Assembly (NCBI RefSeq): GCF_001514125.1 | Contig: NZ_KQ948560.1 | Coordinates: forward strand, 1 to 64,000 | DNA: 64,000 bases | Origin: Streptomyces longwoodensis | GTDB lineage: Bacteria > Actinomycetota > Actinomycetes > Streptomycetales > Streptomycetaceae | Direction: 5' to 3' | Shown here: positions 50,460-59,900 of the stretch, piece by piece | Layout of the letters: every line of letters starts with the position of its first letter | Position numbering within the stretch: the stretch's first letter is position 1 | The notes under the pieces: generated by a model | The model's input: only the letters and a program-made list of their open reading frames with translations | Told to the model about the DNA's origin: nothing | Databases searched by the model: none | Program-made: the position numbers and the translations under genes

Positions 50460-51011
50460 GTGACCCTGGGACCGTTCGCCACAGCCTCCGACCTCGTCGC
50501 CCGCATGGGCCGCGACCTGGACCCCGTCGAGCAGTCCCAGGCAGACCGGCTGCTGGCCGATGCCTCCAACCTGATCCGGATGACGGCCGACTACCAGCAG
50601 ATCAGCCGTGTCGACAACGACACCGTCACCCTGCGCGGCTCCTACCGGACCGTGCTGAAGCTGCCTCAGAGGCCGGTCCGCGACGTCACCGCCGTCGCGG
50701 GTCTCGCCTCCACCGCATGGCGGTGGAACGGCGGCGACTGCCTCATCCGTCTCGACGGAGGGGTGTGGGACGGGCCGGTCACGGTGACCTACTCCCACGG
50801 CTTGGACGAGGACGACGTGGCCTACCAGGTCGCCGTGTCCGTCGCCTGCGACGCCGTGAAACGAGTCCTCACGAACCCCGAGCTCGTCCGGCAGCGCAGC
50901 ATCGACGACTTCTCCGAGACGCTCGCCGACGCCCGCGCCTCGCTCCTACAGGGCGAGCAGGACACGATCCGGCAGGCGTTCGGGGTGACCAGCTGGGGGG
51001 TGTCGTCGTGA
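50460..51011 (+). CDS. Head-tail connector protein (gp6-like adaptor)
   Basis: 183 residues. F-A-T-A-S-D-L-V-A-R-M-G-R-D-L-D-P-V-E-Q and ADRLLADASNLIRMTA match the helical adaptor that sits under the portal; VTYSHGLDEDDVAYQVAVSVACDAVKRVL is the conserved second half. GTG 50460 starts one base after the previous stop; GTGA overlap with the next. Confidence 0.85.
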   Translation: MTLGPFATASDLVARMGRDLDPVEQSQADRLLADASNLIRMTADYQQISRVDNDTVTLRGSYRTVLKLPQRPVRDVTAVAGLASTAWRWNGGDCLIRLDGGVWDGPVTVTYSHGLDEDDVAYQVAVSVACDAVKRVLTNPELVRQRSIDDFSETLADARASLLQGEQDTIRQAFGVTSWGVSS

Positions 51012-51418
51012 GCAGCCTCGACACGGTCCTGGCGCGCGGCCGGGCCGCCGCAAAGGCCCGCATGCGGGACACCGTCCACCTGTACTCGCAGGCCCCGGAC
51101 GTCTTCGACCGGAGCAGCGGCAACACGGTGCCCGGCGCCAAGACCACGCTGTACGAGGGGCGAGCCCGGGTGAAGCCTGTGGCCCAGGCGGGCGAGGACA
51201 CCGAAGCCAGCGAGCGCGAGGTGCGGCTGCTGGAGTACGAGGTCTCCCTGCCCTGGGACACCCCGCTACCGCCCGGCACCCGGGTCCTGCCGGGCATGCG
51301 CGTCGAGGTCACCGCATCCCGCGACGCCCGCATGGTCGGCCTGGTCCTGTGGGTCACCGGCACCCAGTACGGCGAGCAGGCCACCGCCTGGCGCCTGACC
51401 ACGGAGGACAGGACATGA
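51008..51418 (+). CDS. Head-closure-like protein (DUF6093-like)
   Basis: 136 residues. MRDTVHLYSQAPDVFDRSSG and a beta-rich body (TTLYEGRARVKPVAQAG ... RLLEYEVSLPWDTPLPPGTRVLPGMRVEVTAS) fit the small beta-barrel head-closure or stopper proteins that follow the adaptor. GTG 51008 and the ATGA to the next gene show tight coupling. Confidence 0.75.
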   Translation: MSSLDTVLARGRAAAKARMRDTVHLYSQAPDVFDRSSGNTVPGAKTTLYEGRARVKPVAQAGEDTEASEREVRLLEYEVSLPWDTPLPPGTRVLPGMRVEVTASRDARMVGLVLWVTGTQYGEQATAWRLTTEDRT

Positions 51419-51822
51419 CCAGTGCACGCTTCGACATGAGCGACGTGCGGCGCCTGGAGCGGCACCTGGCGCGCAGTATCCCCCGGATCCGCCGTGAGGC
51501 CCGCAGGGTCGTCGTCCGGGGCGCGATCAACGTGAAGCAGGACTGGCGGGCCAACGCCCAGGCGAGCGGCCGCAAACACGCCGGGAGGTTGTACCCGCGC
51601 ACCCTGGGCTACGACATCGCCGGGTACGGGCCGGACATCTGGGCCGCCACCATCGGCCCGGACAAGGGCGGCCCCCAGGGCCCGCTCGGCGCCATCCTGG
51701 AGTACGGCTCGGTGCACAACCCACCCCACCGCGACGGCGGCCGCGCGTTGGACGCTGAACTGCCCCGCTTCGAGGCTCAGATGGAGCTGCTCGCTCAGCG
51801 CGGCCTGGCCTGGTGGAACTGA
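51415..51822 (+). CDS. HK97 gp10-like tail-completion protein
   Basis: 135 residues. ARSIPRIRREARRVVVRGAINVKQDWRANA, then YDIAGYGPDIWAATIGPDKGGPQGPLGAILEYGS is the gp10-like pattern (aggregation/tail joining). Stop and next start overlap (TGATG). Confidence 0.8.
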   Translation: MTSARFDMSDVRRLERHLARSIPRIRREARRVVVRGAINVKQDWRANAQASGRKHAGRLYPRTLGYDIAGYGPDIWAATIGPDKGGPQGPLGAILEYGSVHNPPHRDGGRALDAELPRFEAQMELLAQRGLAWWN

Positions 51823-52241
51823 TGGTCTCGCCGTCCCCACCCGACGTCCTGGCCCACGTGGACGCGGTCCAGGCGGCGCTGGAGGGCGTCGGCCTGACCG
51901 TGTACCTCGGCGGCACCCCCACGAGCAGCAGCTGGTCGCCACCGGACAAGTTCGCGGTGCTCTACCCGGACCCCGGCATGGCGGTGCGCGAGTCCCTCGC
52001 CGACGAGCGCACGCACTTCGACTCCACCATGCAGATCACCTGCGTCGGCGGAGACCCCGAGCGCACGCTGTGGGTGGCGGGCCGCGTACGCCGGGCCATG
52101 TCCCAGCCCCTGACCGTCGAGGGCCGCCAGTGCTGGCCCCCCGAGGACCTGGGCGGGCCGCCCCTCGCGCGGGACGACGACGTCACCCCGCCGCTCTGGT
52201 TCCTGCCCGTCCAGTACCGCATCTGCTCAACACCCGCCTGA
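51822..52241 (+). CDS. Tail terminator-like protein
   Basis: 139 residues. DVLAHVDAVQAALEGVGLTVYLGGTP, a mixed sheet with DKFAVLYPDPGMAVRESLADERTHFDSTMQITCVGGDPERTLWVAGRVRRAM, and a C-terminal PPLWFLPVQYRICSTPA match tail terminator (gpU-like) proteins, which cap the tail tube at the neck. Confidence 0.75.
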   Translation: MVSPSPPDVLAHVDAVQAALEGVGLTVYLGGTPTSSSWSPPDKFAVLYPDPGMAVRESLADERTHFDSTMQITCVGGDPERTLWVAGRVRRAMSQPLTVEGRQCWPPEDLGGPPLARDDDVTPPLWFLPVQYRICSTPA

Positions 52242-52254
52242 TGGAGGGCACCCC

Positions 52255-52584
52255 ATGGCAACCCTGACGACCCAGGCCATCGCGCTCGCCGGCCTGAACC
52301 CCACCTACTCGCCGGCGACCGGCGGCGGCGACAAGTGCGAGGTCGGCGACCGCAACTTCCTGCACGTCAAGAACGGCGCCGGCAGCCCGGTCACGGTCAC
52401 CCTCACGGCGACCGCGTCCGTCCGCGGACAGGCCGTCTCGAACCTGACCGTCTCCGTCCCGGCCTCCGGCGAGCGGATGATCGGCCCCCTGCAGCCGGAC
52501 CTGCTGCAGAGCCCGGTCGACAGCCTGTGCGCCATCGGCTACAGCTCGGCGACGTCCGTGACCGTCGCCTCCCTGCGGATCTGA
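52255..52584 (+). CDS. Small beta-rich head or tail protein
   Basis: 109 residues with an Ig-like pattern: NFLHVKNGAGSPVTVTLTATASVRGQAVSNLTVSVPASGERMIGPL, and S-A-T-S-V-T-V-A-S-L-R-I at the end. Such proteins occur at this spot in many actinophages, and may be decoration or minor tail components. A dyad-rich 67-base gap separates it from the tail tube gene. Confidence 0.7.
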   Translation: MATLTTQAIALAGLNPTYSPATGGGDKCEVGDRNFLHVKNGAGSPVTVTLTATASVRGQAVSNLTVSVPASGERMIGPLQPDLLQSPVDSLCAIGYSSATSVTVASLRI

Positions 52585-52651
52585 CCCGCACCCACCCCGC
52601 CCCTGCCCTGCGCCGCCCGGCCAGGGCTTTTCTCATGCCCTGGAGGACCTC

Positions 52652-53131
52652 ATGGGTGACCTGATCAGCGACGGCAAGACCCGCGTGGCGTGGGCGTCGT
52701 CCATCAGCAACATCAACGCGCCCACGGTGGCCGAGCTGACCGCGGCCGCGGACTACACCAAGCGCATCACGCCCGACGGACTGAAGCTGGACCCCAGCAC
52801 CGCGGACGTCGACACGTCCTCGCTGGCGTCGACCTTCGACACCAAGACCGTCGGCCGGGTGGGCTTCGACACGGAGCTCACCTTCAAGCGCGGCGACAAC
52901 CCCACCGACGACGCGCCCTTCACCACGCTGAAGTACGGCGTGAGCGGGTTCCTGGTGGTGCGCCGCGGCGTCACCTACACCACCGCCTGGGCGACCGGCC
53001 AGAAGGTGGAGGTGTACCCGATCACCTGCGGTGAGCCGCAGAACGTCGCGCCGGCGGCGAACGAGGTCGCGAAGTTCGTGTCGCCGATGAAGGTCACCGA
53101 CCAGCCGGCGACCGCCGCGACGGTGGCCTGA
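52652..53131 (+). CDS. Major tail tube protein
   Basis: 159 residues. The pattern SNINAPTVAELTAAADYTKRI ... FDTKTVGRVGFDTELTFKRGDNPTDDAPFTTLKYGVSGFLVVRRG ... VEVYPITCGEPQNVAPAANEVAKF is that of siphovirus tail tube proteins. It lies directly before the tail chaperone genes; the stop overlaps their start by one base. Confidence 0.88.
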   Translation: MGDLISDGKTRVAWASSISNINAPTVAELTAAADYTKRITPDGLKLDPSTADVDTSSLASTFDTKTVGRVGFDTELTFKRGDNPTDDAPFTTLKYGVSGFLVVRRGVTYTTAWATGQKVEVYPITCGEPQNVAPAANEVAKFVSPMKVTDQPATAATVA

Positions 53132-53649
53132 TGCCGAACATCGACGACATCCTGAAGCGGGCCAAGCCCCGCGAGCGCACCGTGCGGGTATGCATCCGCG
53201 GGGACCTGGCCAGCCGCGTCGAGCAGCTGGCCGAGGAACTGTCCAGGGTGTCCAAGGACTGGGAGCCGCAGGACATCGCCGACGAGCACCCCGGCCGGCG
53301 GATCGCCGCCGATCTCAAGGCGGCCCGCGAGGCGGCCCAAGAGGCTGAGGTGCCGTTCACCCTGCGGTACATCGGGGACCGGGCCTACAGCGACCTGGTC
53401 GCCGCGCACCCCTCGGACGACGAGAAGGAGCTGTTCGACGGCCGGACCTTCCCGCGTGCCCTGATCGTCGCCTCGTGCGTCGACCCGGTCATGGACGAGA
53501 AGCAGGCGGCCGAGCTGTTCGAGGTCATCAGTCAGGGCGAGATCGAGAAGCTGTTCCAGGCTGCGTGGGACGTCCACCACTCGGCGGACCTCGGCCCTTT
53601 CTCGCTGGCCGCCTCCGCGCTCCTGGCGGGCCTTGGCGGCGCGAGCTAG
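53131..53649 (+). CDS. Tail assembly chaperone (gpG-like)
   Basis: 172 residues. The helical protein starts NIDDILKRAKPRERTVRVCIRGDLASRVEQLAEEL and contains the TLRYIGDRAYSDLVAAHP core typical of gpG-like chaperones that coat the tape measure before tube assembly. Its last part carries a canonical -1 slippery heptamer, so a fraction of ribosomes makes the longer G-T form (next entry). Confidence 0.87.
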   Translation: MPNIDDILKRAKPRERTVRVCIRGDLASRVEQLAEELSRVSKDWEPQDIADEHPGRRIAADLKAAREAAQEAEVPFTLRYIGDRAYSDLVAAHPSDDEKELFDGRTFPRALIVASCVDPVMDEKQAAELFEVISQGEIEKLFQAAWDVHHSADLGPFSLAASALLAGLGGAS

Positions 53650-53957
53650 AAGCCGCCCGCGCCTGGGGCGTGCCCCGAAGCGTGTTCCTCGGGCGCGTCG
53701 TCGAGCCGGGCGAACCGCTGTGGCTGCCCGAGGACCGGGCGTGGGCCCTCGCCCTGCTCGACGTCGAGGCCGACCGGTGCCCGGAGTGCCGGCAGCCCTG
53801 GGGCGAGGCCACGGCCAAGGAGAACGAGTTCGGCTACCGGGCCGAGCTGATCCGCTGTCACGCCTGCACGGCCTCAGCACAGGCCGTACGGGCCTACCAG
53901 GACAAGGGCGGGGCGGCCGAGGGCCTGCACGTCCACATCGAGCGCACCGGGGGGTGA
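53601..53957 (+). CDS. Second part of the frameshifted tail chaperone (gpGT extension)
   Basis: C CCT TTC (53595-53601) lies in frame in the gpG-like gene: a perfect X-XXY-YYZ heptamer. A -1 slip there continues in the frame L-A-G-R-L-R-A-P-G-G-P-W-R-R-E-L-E-A-A-R-A-W-G-V-P and runs to 53957. The fusion has 157 + 118 residues. The extension has two Cys pairs (C-P-E-C and C-H-A-C, a zinc-ribbon-like motif) and ends four bases before the tape measure. The extension lacks its own plausible start and ribosome site, which supports frameshifting. Confidence 0.85.
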   Translation, partial: LAGRLRAPGGPWRRELEAARAWGVPRSVFLGRVVEPGEPLWLPEDRAWALALLDVEADRCPECRQPWGEATAKENEFGYRAELIRCHACTASAQAVRAYQDKGGAAEGLHVHIERTGG

Positions 53958-53960
53958 CCT

Positions 53961-56900
53961 GTGGCGACCCGCACCGTCAACGTCCGCCTGGTCGCGGACG
54001 TCAACCAGTACACCCGCTCGATGCGTTCGGCGGCCCGCAGCACCTCCCAGGTGGCCCACGCGGGCGCCATCGTCGGCACGGCGATGATCGCCGGGTTCGC
54101 GGTGGCCGCGGCTTCCGCCGCGAAGTTCGACAAGGCCCTGTCGAACGTGCGGGCCGTATCCGGGGCCTCTGCCGCCGAGATGAAGAAGCTCCGCGCGGCC
54201 GCCCTCGAAGCGGGCCGCACCACCAGCTTCACGGCGACCCAGGCCGCCGACGCCGAGGCCGAGCTGGCGCGCGCCGGCGTGAAGGTCGCGGACATCACAG
54301 GCGGCGCCCTGAAGGGCTCGCTGGCGCTGGCGGCGTCCGGCCAGATGGACCTCGCGGACGCCGCAGTCATCGCCGCGCAGGCCATGAACACGTTCGGGCT
54401 GCACGGCAAGGACGTCTCCCACATCGCCGACGTCATGTCCGCGGCCGCCAACAAGAGCGCCGCCGACATGCACGGCCTCGGGATGTCCATGCGGATGGGC
54501 GGCCTGCTCGCCCACCAGACCGGCCTGTCGCTCGAAGACACGGTCGGCACCCTGGCCGCCTTCGCCGACCACGCGCTGATCGGCTCGGACGCCGGTACCT
54601 CGCTGAAGGTGATGCTTCAGCGACTGGTGCCGCAGTCCAAGGAAGCCGCCGGGATGATGGACAAGCTCGGCTTCTCCGCCTACGACTCCCAGGGGCAATT
54701 CGTCGGCCTGACCGAGCTCGCCGCCCGCATGAAGACGTCGTTCTCGAAGCTCACGCCCGAGGCTCGGAATGCGGCAATGGCGACCATCTTCGGTGCAGAC
54801 GCCGTGCGTTCGGCGACCATCCTGTACGAGCTCGGCGCCGACGGCATCAACTCGTACGTCCGGGCGGTCGACGACCAGGGCGCCGCCCAGCGCATGGCGG
54901 CCACCCAGACCGACAACCTCATCGGCGACCTGGAGCGGCTGCGCGGCGCCTTCGAGGTCGCCCTGATCGAGAGCGGCTCCGCGGCCAACGGGATGCTGCG
55001 CGACATGACGCAGTCGATCACCCGGCTGGTCAACGCGTACAGCTCGCTCCCGCCGGACGTGCAGCACGCCGTCACCCTCTTCATGGGCTTCGGCGGGGCC
55101 GTGGCGCTGGCGGGCGCCGGCCTGCTGTTGCTTATCCCACGGATCCACGCCACCACGACCTCTCTGGCGGCCATGGGCGTCACCGCGGCGCGCGTGCGCT
55201 ACACGATGATGAGCCTGGGCCGACTGGGCCTCGTCGTCGCCGGGCTCGAAGCCGTCACCTGGGGCACCGAGAAGCTCATGAGCGTCTTCGACGACGCCCC
55301 GCCGAACGTCACGCGCATGGGCAACGCCCTGCTCGGCTTCGCGAAGAACGGCAAGGCCGCCGGCGAGCTCACCCGCGTGTTCGGGAAGGACCTCGACGGT
55401 TTCGGCGATGCCGTCGCCCGCATTGCCCACCCCGGCGCGATGGACCGCGTCGGCGACTCCCTGTACGCCATCACCCACCTGGGCAGCGACTCCTACGACC
55501 TCGACCAAGCCCAGAAGAAGATCACTGCCGTAGACCAGGCGCTGAAGAGCTTGGTCGAGGGCGGCGCCAGCGACGTCGCCGCGACAGCCTTCAAGAAGCT
55601 CGCCACGGAGGCCGAGGCGCAGGGCACGTCCGTGGAGAAGCTCCGCACGCTGCTGCCCGGGTACGCCGAAGCCCTGACTGCTGCCGACACTCAGCAGCAG
55701 CTGACCGCCGACTCCCAGAAGGAACTCGCGCAGCAGGCCGGCCTCACCACTGAGGAACTGACGGACCAGCGCAGCGAGGCCGAGAAGCTGACCGACGCCC
55801 TGAAGATGCTGAACGGCATCAACATCTCCGTCGGCGAGAAGGCCATCGGGTTCCACCAGTCCCTCGCCGACCTCACAGAGGCGGTCAAGGACAACGGGCA
55901 CAGCCTGGACATCACCTCGGAGAAGGGCCGCAAGGTCAAGAGCGCGTTCCTGGACGCGGCGCAGGCCGCCATGGAGCACGCGCAGGCGGTCGCCGAGCAG
56001 AAGAACTCGCAGCAGGCGGGCCAGGCTGTCCTGGAGAAGGACATCGGACTGCTGCGCAAGCAGATGGTGGCCGCGGGCTTCGCGTCGGACACGATCGACA
56101 AGCTGGTCGGCGCGTACCTGAAGCTGCCGCCATCGGTGGAGACGGACGTCAAGGCGAACACAGCGGGCGCGGTGACGGACCTGATGGGCGTGCAGAAGGC
56201 GCTCAAGAACACCAAGAGCAAGAAGGTCACCGTCAGCGCCCTGACCAAGACCGCCGAGCAGACCCTGACCGACCTGGGATTCAAGGTCACGCACATGAAG
56301 AACGGGAAGGTCGAGGTCACCATCCCGACCGGCCCGCCCACGGCCGCCGTCTCGGCGATCCAGTCCGCGATCAACAACATGAGCGGCAAGAACATCGGCA
56401 TCGGCATCTACAAGACCGAGTACCTCAACACGGTGCGCACCGGCGGCGCCGTGGACGGCAAGAAGCACCCAGGCGTCACGCCGAACGCGGACGGCAACTT
56501 GCTGGAGTTCTACGCGTCCGGCGGGATGCGAGAGAACCACGTCGCGCAGATCGCACGCAAGGGCACGTGGCGGGTGTGGGCGGAGGACGAGGCCGGAGAC
56601 GAGGCCTACATCCCCCTGGCGCCCGGCAAGCGCGCCCGCTCCCGGCAGATCGCCGCCGAGACCGTGAAGCGGCTGGGTGGCGATGTGCGGTGGTTCGCCT
56701 CTGGCGGCCTGGCCGGCTTCACCTACAGCCCGACCCAGGCCGCGGTCCTGGGCGGCCCGTCGGACGCCAAGGAGCGCTACGACGACCTGATCGGGCAGCT
56801 CAAGGACGCCTGGAAGGAGTACAAGGACGCCCTCGCCGAAAGGGCCAAGGTCTACAAGGACAAGAAGTCGACCAAGGCGGAGCGCGCGGCCGCTCAGCGC

Positions 56901-57941
56901 GAGGCGGCCAAGACGTTCGCCGAGGTGAAGCGGCTGGATTCGGCACTGGGCTTCAGGGCCGGCGCTCCGGCGCCGAAGGGCTTCAGCCTGGCCGCGTACC
57001 AGAAGCAGCTGAACAACAGCCTGAAGTCCACGATGACGTGGCGCACCAACCTGGCGAAGGTCGCCAAGCGGGGCGGCGAGGATGTCCGGGCGATGCTGGA
57101 GGCGATGGGCGAGGACGGCGCCAGCCTCGTCTCGGCGCTGGCCGGCGCGAGCGACAGGCAGTTCAAGGACATCACCGACAAGCTGATGAAGACCGGTGAG
57201 CTGGCCAAGGCCACCCTGCGGGACTTCACCGCGCAGCTCAACGCCAGCACCAAGGACAGCCAGCAGTTCTCGAAGGACCTGCAGACGCTCGCCGCGAAGG
57301 GCTTCGGGGACCTGGCGCAGGCGCTCGCCGCTCAGGGCGACTCGGCGGCGCAGGCGCTCGCCCACCAGGCGGCCACCGGCTCCTCGGCGGACGTCGCCGC
57401 CGCCAACAAGGCGGTCCAGGGCGCGCAGGGAACGCTCAGCGGCGAGGACCTGACCAACGCCCTGATCCTGCTGACGACGCTGCGCGGCGGCCCAAACCGC
57501 GGGTTCGCCGACCTCATCGCCGCGGGCCTGGACGTGGCCACCATCCGCGCCCTGGTCCCGAAGATGACGGACCAGATCAAGGGACTCCCGGCCGCCAACC
57601 GGGAGACCTTCGTGCGGCAGTGGGTGCAGCAGGGCGGCAAGGCGATGGCCACCGGCGGCGTCCTGACCCGGCCCACGATGGTCCTCGGCGGCGAGGCCGG
57701 CGTCCCGGAGTCGTGGATCCCGTGGACGCGCACCGCCCGATCCCAGGCGCTGCTCGCCAAGACGGCGGCCGCCATGGGCTACCAGCTGGTCCCGGCTGGC
57801 CGGTACCGCAGCAGCGGCGTCAGCACGGCCGGCGTCGCCCGCGAGACGTCCAGGCACGTCGAGGTGCACCTGCACGGGGCCAAGCAGTCCGCCGCCGAGC
57901 AGGCGCACGACATCGCCCGCGTCGTCAATTTCGTGGGCTGA
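53961..57941 (+). CDS. Tail tape measure protein
   Basis: 1326 residues. N-terminal tail-tape-measure core (TP901 type; KFDKALSNVRAVSGASAAEMKKLRAAALEAG...FTATQAADAEAELARAG), a hydrophobic stretch HAVTLFMGFGGAVALAGAGLLLLIP (~375-400), then long charged helices and a Gly-rich C-terminus with ATGGVLTRPTMVLGGEAG. At the usual ~0.15 nm per residue it predicts a tail of about 200 nm. GTG 53961. Confidence 0.93.
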   Translation: MATRTVNVRLVADVNQYTRSMRSAARSTSQVAHAGAIVGTAMIAGFAVAAASAAKFDKALSNVRAVSGASAAEMKKLRAAALEAGRTTSFTATQAADAEAELARAGVKVADITGGALKGSLALAASGQMDLADAAVIAAQAMNTFGLHGKDVSHIADVMSAAANKSAADMHGLGMSMRMGGLLAHQTGLSLEDTVGTLAAFADHALIGSDAGTSLKVMLQRLVPQSKEAAGMMDKLGFSAYDSQGQFVGLTELAARMKTSFSKLTPEARNAAMATIFGADAVRSATILYELGADGINSYVRAVDDQGAAQRMAATQTDNLIGDLERLRGAFEVALIESGSAANGMLRDMTQSITRLVNAYSSLPPDVQHAVTLFMGFGGAVALAGAGLLLLIPRIHATTTSLAAMGVTAARVRYTMMSLGRLGLVVAGLEAVTWGTEKLMSVFDDAPPNVTRMGNALLGFAKNGKAAGELTRVFGKDLDGFGDAVARIAHPGAMDRVGDSLYAITHLGSDSYDLDQAQKKITAVDQALKSLVEGGASDVAATAFKKLATEAEAQGTSVEKLRTLLPGYAEALTAADTQQQLTADSQKELAQQAGLTTEELTDQRSEAEKLTDALKMLNGINISVGEKAIGFHQSLADLTEAVKDNGHSLDITSEKGRKVKSAFLDAAQAAMEHAQAVAEQKNSQQAGQAVLEKDIGLLRKQMVAAGFASDTIDKLVGAYLKLPPSVETDVKANTAGAVTDLMGVQKALKNTKSKKVTVSALTKTAEQTLTDLGFKVTHMKNGKVEVTIPTGPPTAAVSAIQSAINNMSGKNIGIGIYKTEYLNTVRTGGAVDGKKHPGVTPNADGNLLEFYASGGMRENHVAQIARKGTWRVWAEDEAGDEAYIPLAPGKRARSRQIAAETVKRLGGDVRWFASGGLAGFTYSPTQAAVLGGPSDAKERYDDLIGQLKDAWKEYKDALAERAKVYKDKKSTKAERAAAQREAAKTFAEVKRLDSALGFRAGAPAPKGFSLAAYQKQLNNSLKSTMTWRTNLAKVAKRGGEDVRAMLEAMGEDGASLVSALAGASDRQFKDITDKLMKTGELAKATLRDFTAQLNASTKDSQQFSKDLQTLAAKGFGDLAQALAAQGDSAAQALAHQAATGSSADVAAANKAVQGAQGTLSGEDLTNALILLTTLRGGPNRGFADLIAAGLDVATIRALVPKMTDQIKGLPAANRETFVRQWVQQGGKAMATGGVLTRPTMVLGGEAGVPESWIPWTRTARSQALLAKTAAAMGYQLVPAGRYRSSGVSTAGVARETSRHVEVHLHGAKQSAAEQAHDIARVVNFVG

Positions 57942-57952
57942 GAGGGGCAGGG

Positions 57953-58822
57953 ATGCCGTACACCCCGGGCGCCGCCCTGGGCGGCCTGAGCGCCACCCTG
58001 GGCGGCGTCACCCTCGGCGCAGTGGACGCCGAAGGCGTCGCCTGGCACCTGCAGACACTGGAGGGCTGGGACTCCTCGGAGGTGCGCGCCGAATACACCG
58101 ACCGCGAGGCCGACCACGGCGCCTGGGCGTCCCCGGTCTACCTCGGCTCCCGCCCGATCACCCTCGGCGGGAAGATCGTTGCCCCGACCCAGCGGCTGCT
58201 GGAGCGGGCGATGGAGCAGCTGCGGGCGGCGGCCGGCCTGACCGACACCGTGCTGAGCGTGTGGGAGACCGAGCCGAAGCAGACGGTCGTACGGCGCAGC
58301 GGGAAGGTGCTCCTGCAGTACGAGACCAGCACGGTGGCCACCTACTCGGTGATGGTGACCGCCGCGGACCCGGGCCGGTACGCCGTCGATGTCGGGACCG
58401 GCACGACCGGCCTGCCCACCACCTCGGGCGGCCTGACACCGCCGCTCACGCCGCCGCTGGTCAGCAACGCGGTCACCGTGTCCGGTGAGATCACCGCCGA
58501 GAACACGGGCACCATCCCCACCCGGCTGCTGCTCACCATCACCGGCCCCGCTGACGGCCCCCAGGTCTTCACCCAGATGCCCGACGGGACCGTGGTGATC
58601 CTCTCGTACACCGATGTCCTCTACGACGGGGACCAGCTGGTCATCGACACGGCCGCCAAGACGTGCGTCCTCAACGGCGTGGTCTCGCGCCGCCGGTACC
58701 TGACCGTCCCGTCCGGCTGGCCGGCCATCCCTGCCCAGGCGTCGGTCTCGCTGCAGTTCCGGGCCCGCTACTACAACCCGACGGCCAAGCTGACTGCCCA
58801 GTGGCGGTCGGCATGGATGTGA
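57953..58822 (+). CDS. Distal tail (Dit-like) protein
   Basis: 289 residues. N-terminal half (GGVTLGAVDAEGVAWHLQTLEGWDSSEVRAEYTDREADHGAWASPVYLGSRPITLGGKI) has the beta-barrel pattern of siphovirus Dit proteins; the C-terminal half (SGEITAENTGTIPTRLLLTITG ... RRYLTVPSGWPAIPAQASVSLQFRARYYNPTAKL) is a galectin-like domain. It forms the hub at the tail tip after the tape measure. Confidence 0.87.
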   Translation: MPYTPGAALGGLSATLGGVTLGAVDAEGVAWHLQTLEGWDSSEVRAEYTDREADHGAWASPVYLGSRPITLGGKIVAPTQRLLERAMEQLRAAAGLTDTVLSVWETEPKQTVVRRSGKVLLQYETSTVATYSVMVTAADPGRYAVDVGTGTTGLPTTSGGLTPPLTPPLVSNAVTVSGEITAENTGTIPTRLLLTITGPADGPQVFTQMPDGTVVILSYTDVLYDGDQLVIDTAAKTCVLNGVVSRRRYLTVPSGWPAIPAQASVSLQFRARYYNPTAKLTAQWRSAWM

Positions 58823-58835
58823 CAGGAGATCCGCC

Positions 58836-59900
58836 GTGACCGCCACCAATCCTTCCTGGATCGACGGCCTCCCCTTGACCGCGTACCGGGCCCGCCGCAT
58901 CGACTCCGTGCTGACCATGCACGCCGGCACAGCGCTCGGCGCCCGCAGCGGCGTCGTGCCCGGAACGAACGGCCTGCTCGTCACCCTTTCCGGTACCACG
59001 ATCACCGTCGGCTCCGGCATCGCCGTGATCTACGCAGCCAACCAGGGCGTCTACCGCGTGCCGATGACGGCCACCTCGACCCTCACGCTGCAGGCCGCGC
59101 ACGCCACGCTGCCCCGGATCGACCTGGTGTACCTGCGGGTCTGGGACAACTCCGTGGACGCCGGCGGCCAGGACACCGCCGATGTGGTGTACCTGCCGGG
59201 CACGGCTGCATCGTCCCCGGTCGCGCCCACCCCGGCGGGCACGCAGATCTACATGCCGCTCGCCACGATCAACGTGCCGGCGTCCGGCAGCGGCTCCCCC
59301 TCGGTGTCCACCGCCGTGCGCCCCTACACCGTGGCACCCGGCGGCATCCTGCCCTCGTCGTCCGCGCCGCCCAGCCCGTACGTCGGCCAGTACTACGACG
59401 ACGGCACGAACCTGCTGCGCTTCAACGGCACCGGCTGGGACGCCTTCCAGAAGGCGCCGGGCGCCTGGACGGCGTGGACGCCGACGTGGACCACCTCCAC
59501 AGGCCTGCGCACCCCGTCGTACGGCAATGCCGCGGTGAACTGCCGGTACTCCAAGCTGGGCCGCAACGTGCTGTTCTACATGGACATCACCTTCGGCACC
59601 ACGACCAACTTCGGCAGCAGCCCTACGTCGTCGGACAACTGGACGTTCAGCCTGCCGACGCCGGCGGCGGTCGCGTTCGTCCCGGCAGGTACCGCCCACA
59701 TCGAACCCGGCAACGGACAGCGGGCCTCCATGGCCATGGCGCAGATCAACAGCGACGCGGCCACGATCAGCCTGCACGTGTCCGGCCCGCGCGTGGACGG
59801 CTCCGCCACCGTCGCGGGCGTCGTGGACTCGATCACGCCGTTCGTGTGGGGCTCGACGATGCGGCTCGCGGTGCACGGGCACTACGAGTCCGCGTCGTGA
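58836..59900 (+). CDS. Tail fibre-like / receptor-binding protein
   Basis: 354 residues. The N-terminal ~170 form a repeated beta pattern with VVPGTNGLLVTLSGTTITVGSGIAVIYAAN; the middle has P-Y-V-G-Q-Y-Y-D-D-G-T-N-L-L-R-F-N; and the C-terminal part W-T-A-W-T-P-T-W-T-T-S-T-G-L-R-T-P-S-Y-G-N resembles phage fibre-tip domains. It likely contacts the host surface. Unusually, it is placed between Dit and the Tal-like gene. GTG 58836. Confidence 0.7.
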   Translation: MTATNPSWIDGLPLTAYRARRIDSVLTMHAGTALGARSGVVPGTNGLLVTLSGTTITVGSGIAVIYAANQGVYRVPMTATSTLTLQAAHATLPRIDLVYLRVWDNSVDAGGQDTADVVYLPGTAASSPVAPTPAGTQIYMPLATINVPASGSGSPSVSTAVRPYTVAPGGILPSSSAPPSPYVGQYYDDGTNLLRFNGTGWDAFQKAPGAWTAWTPTWTTSTGLRTPSYGNAAVNCRYSKLGRNVLFYMDITFGTTTNFGSSPTSSDNWTFSLPTPAAVAFVPAGTAHIEPGNGQRASMAMAQINSDAATISLHVSGPRVDGSATVAGVVDSITPFVWGSTMRLAVHGHYESAS

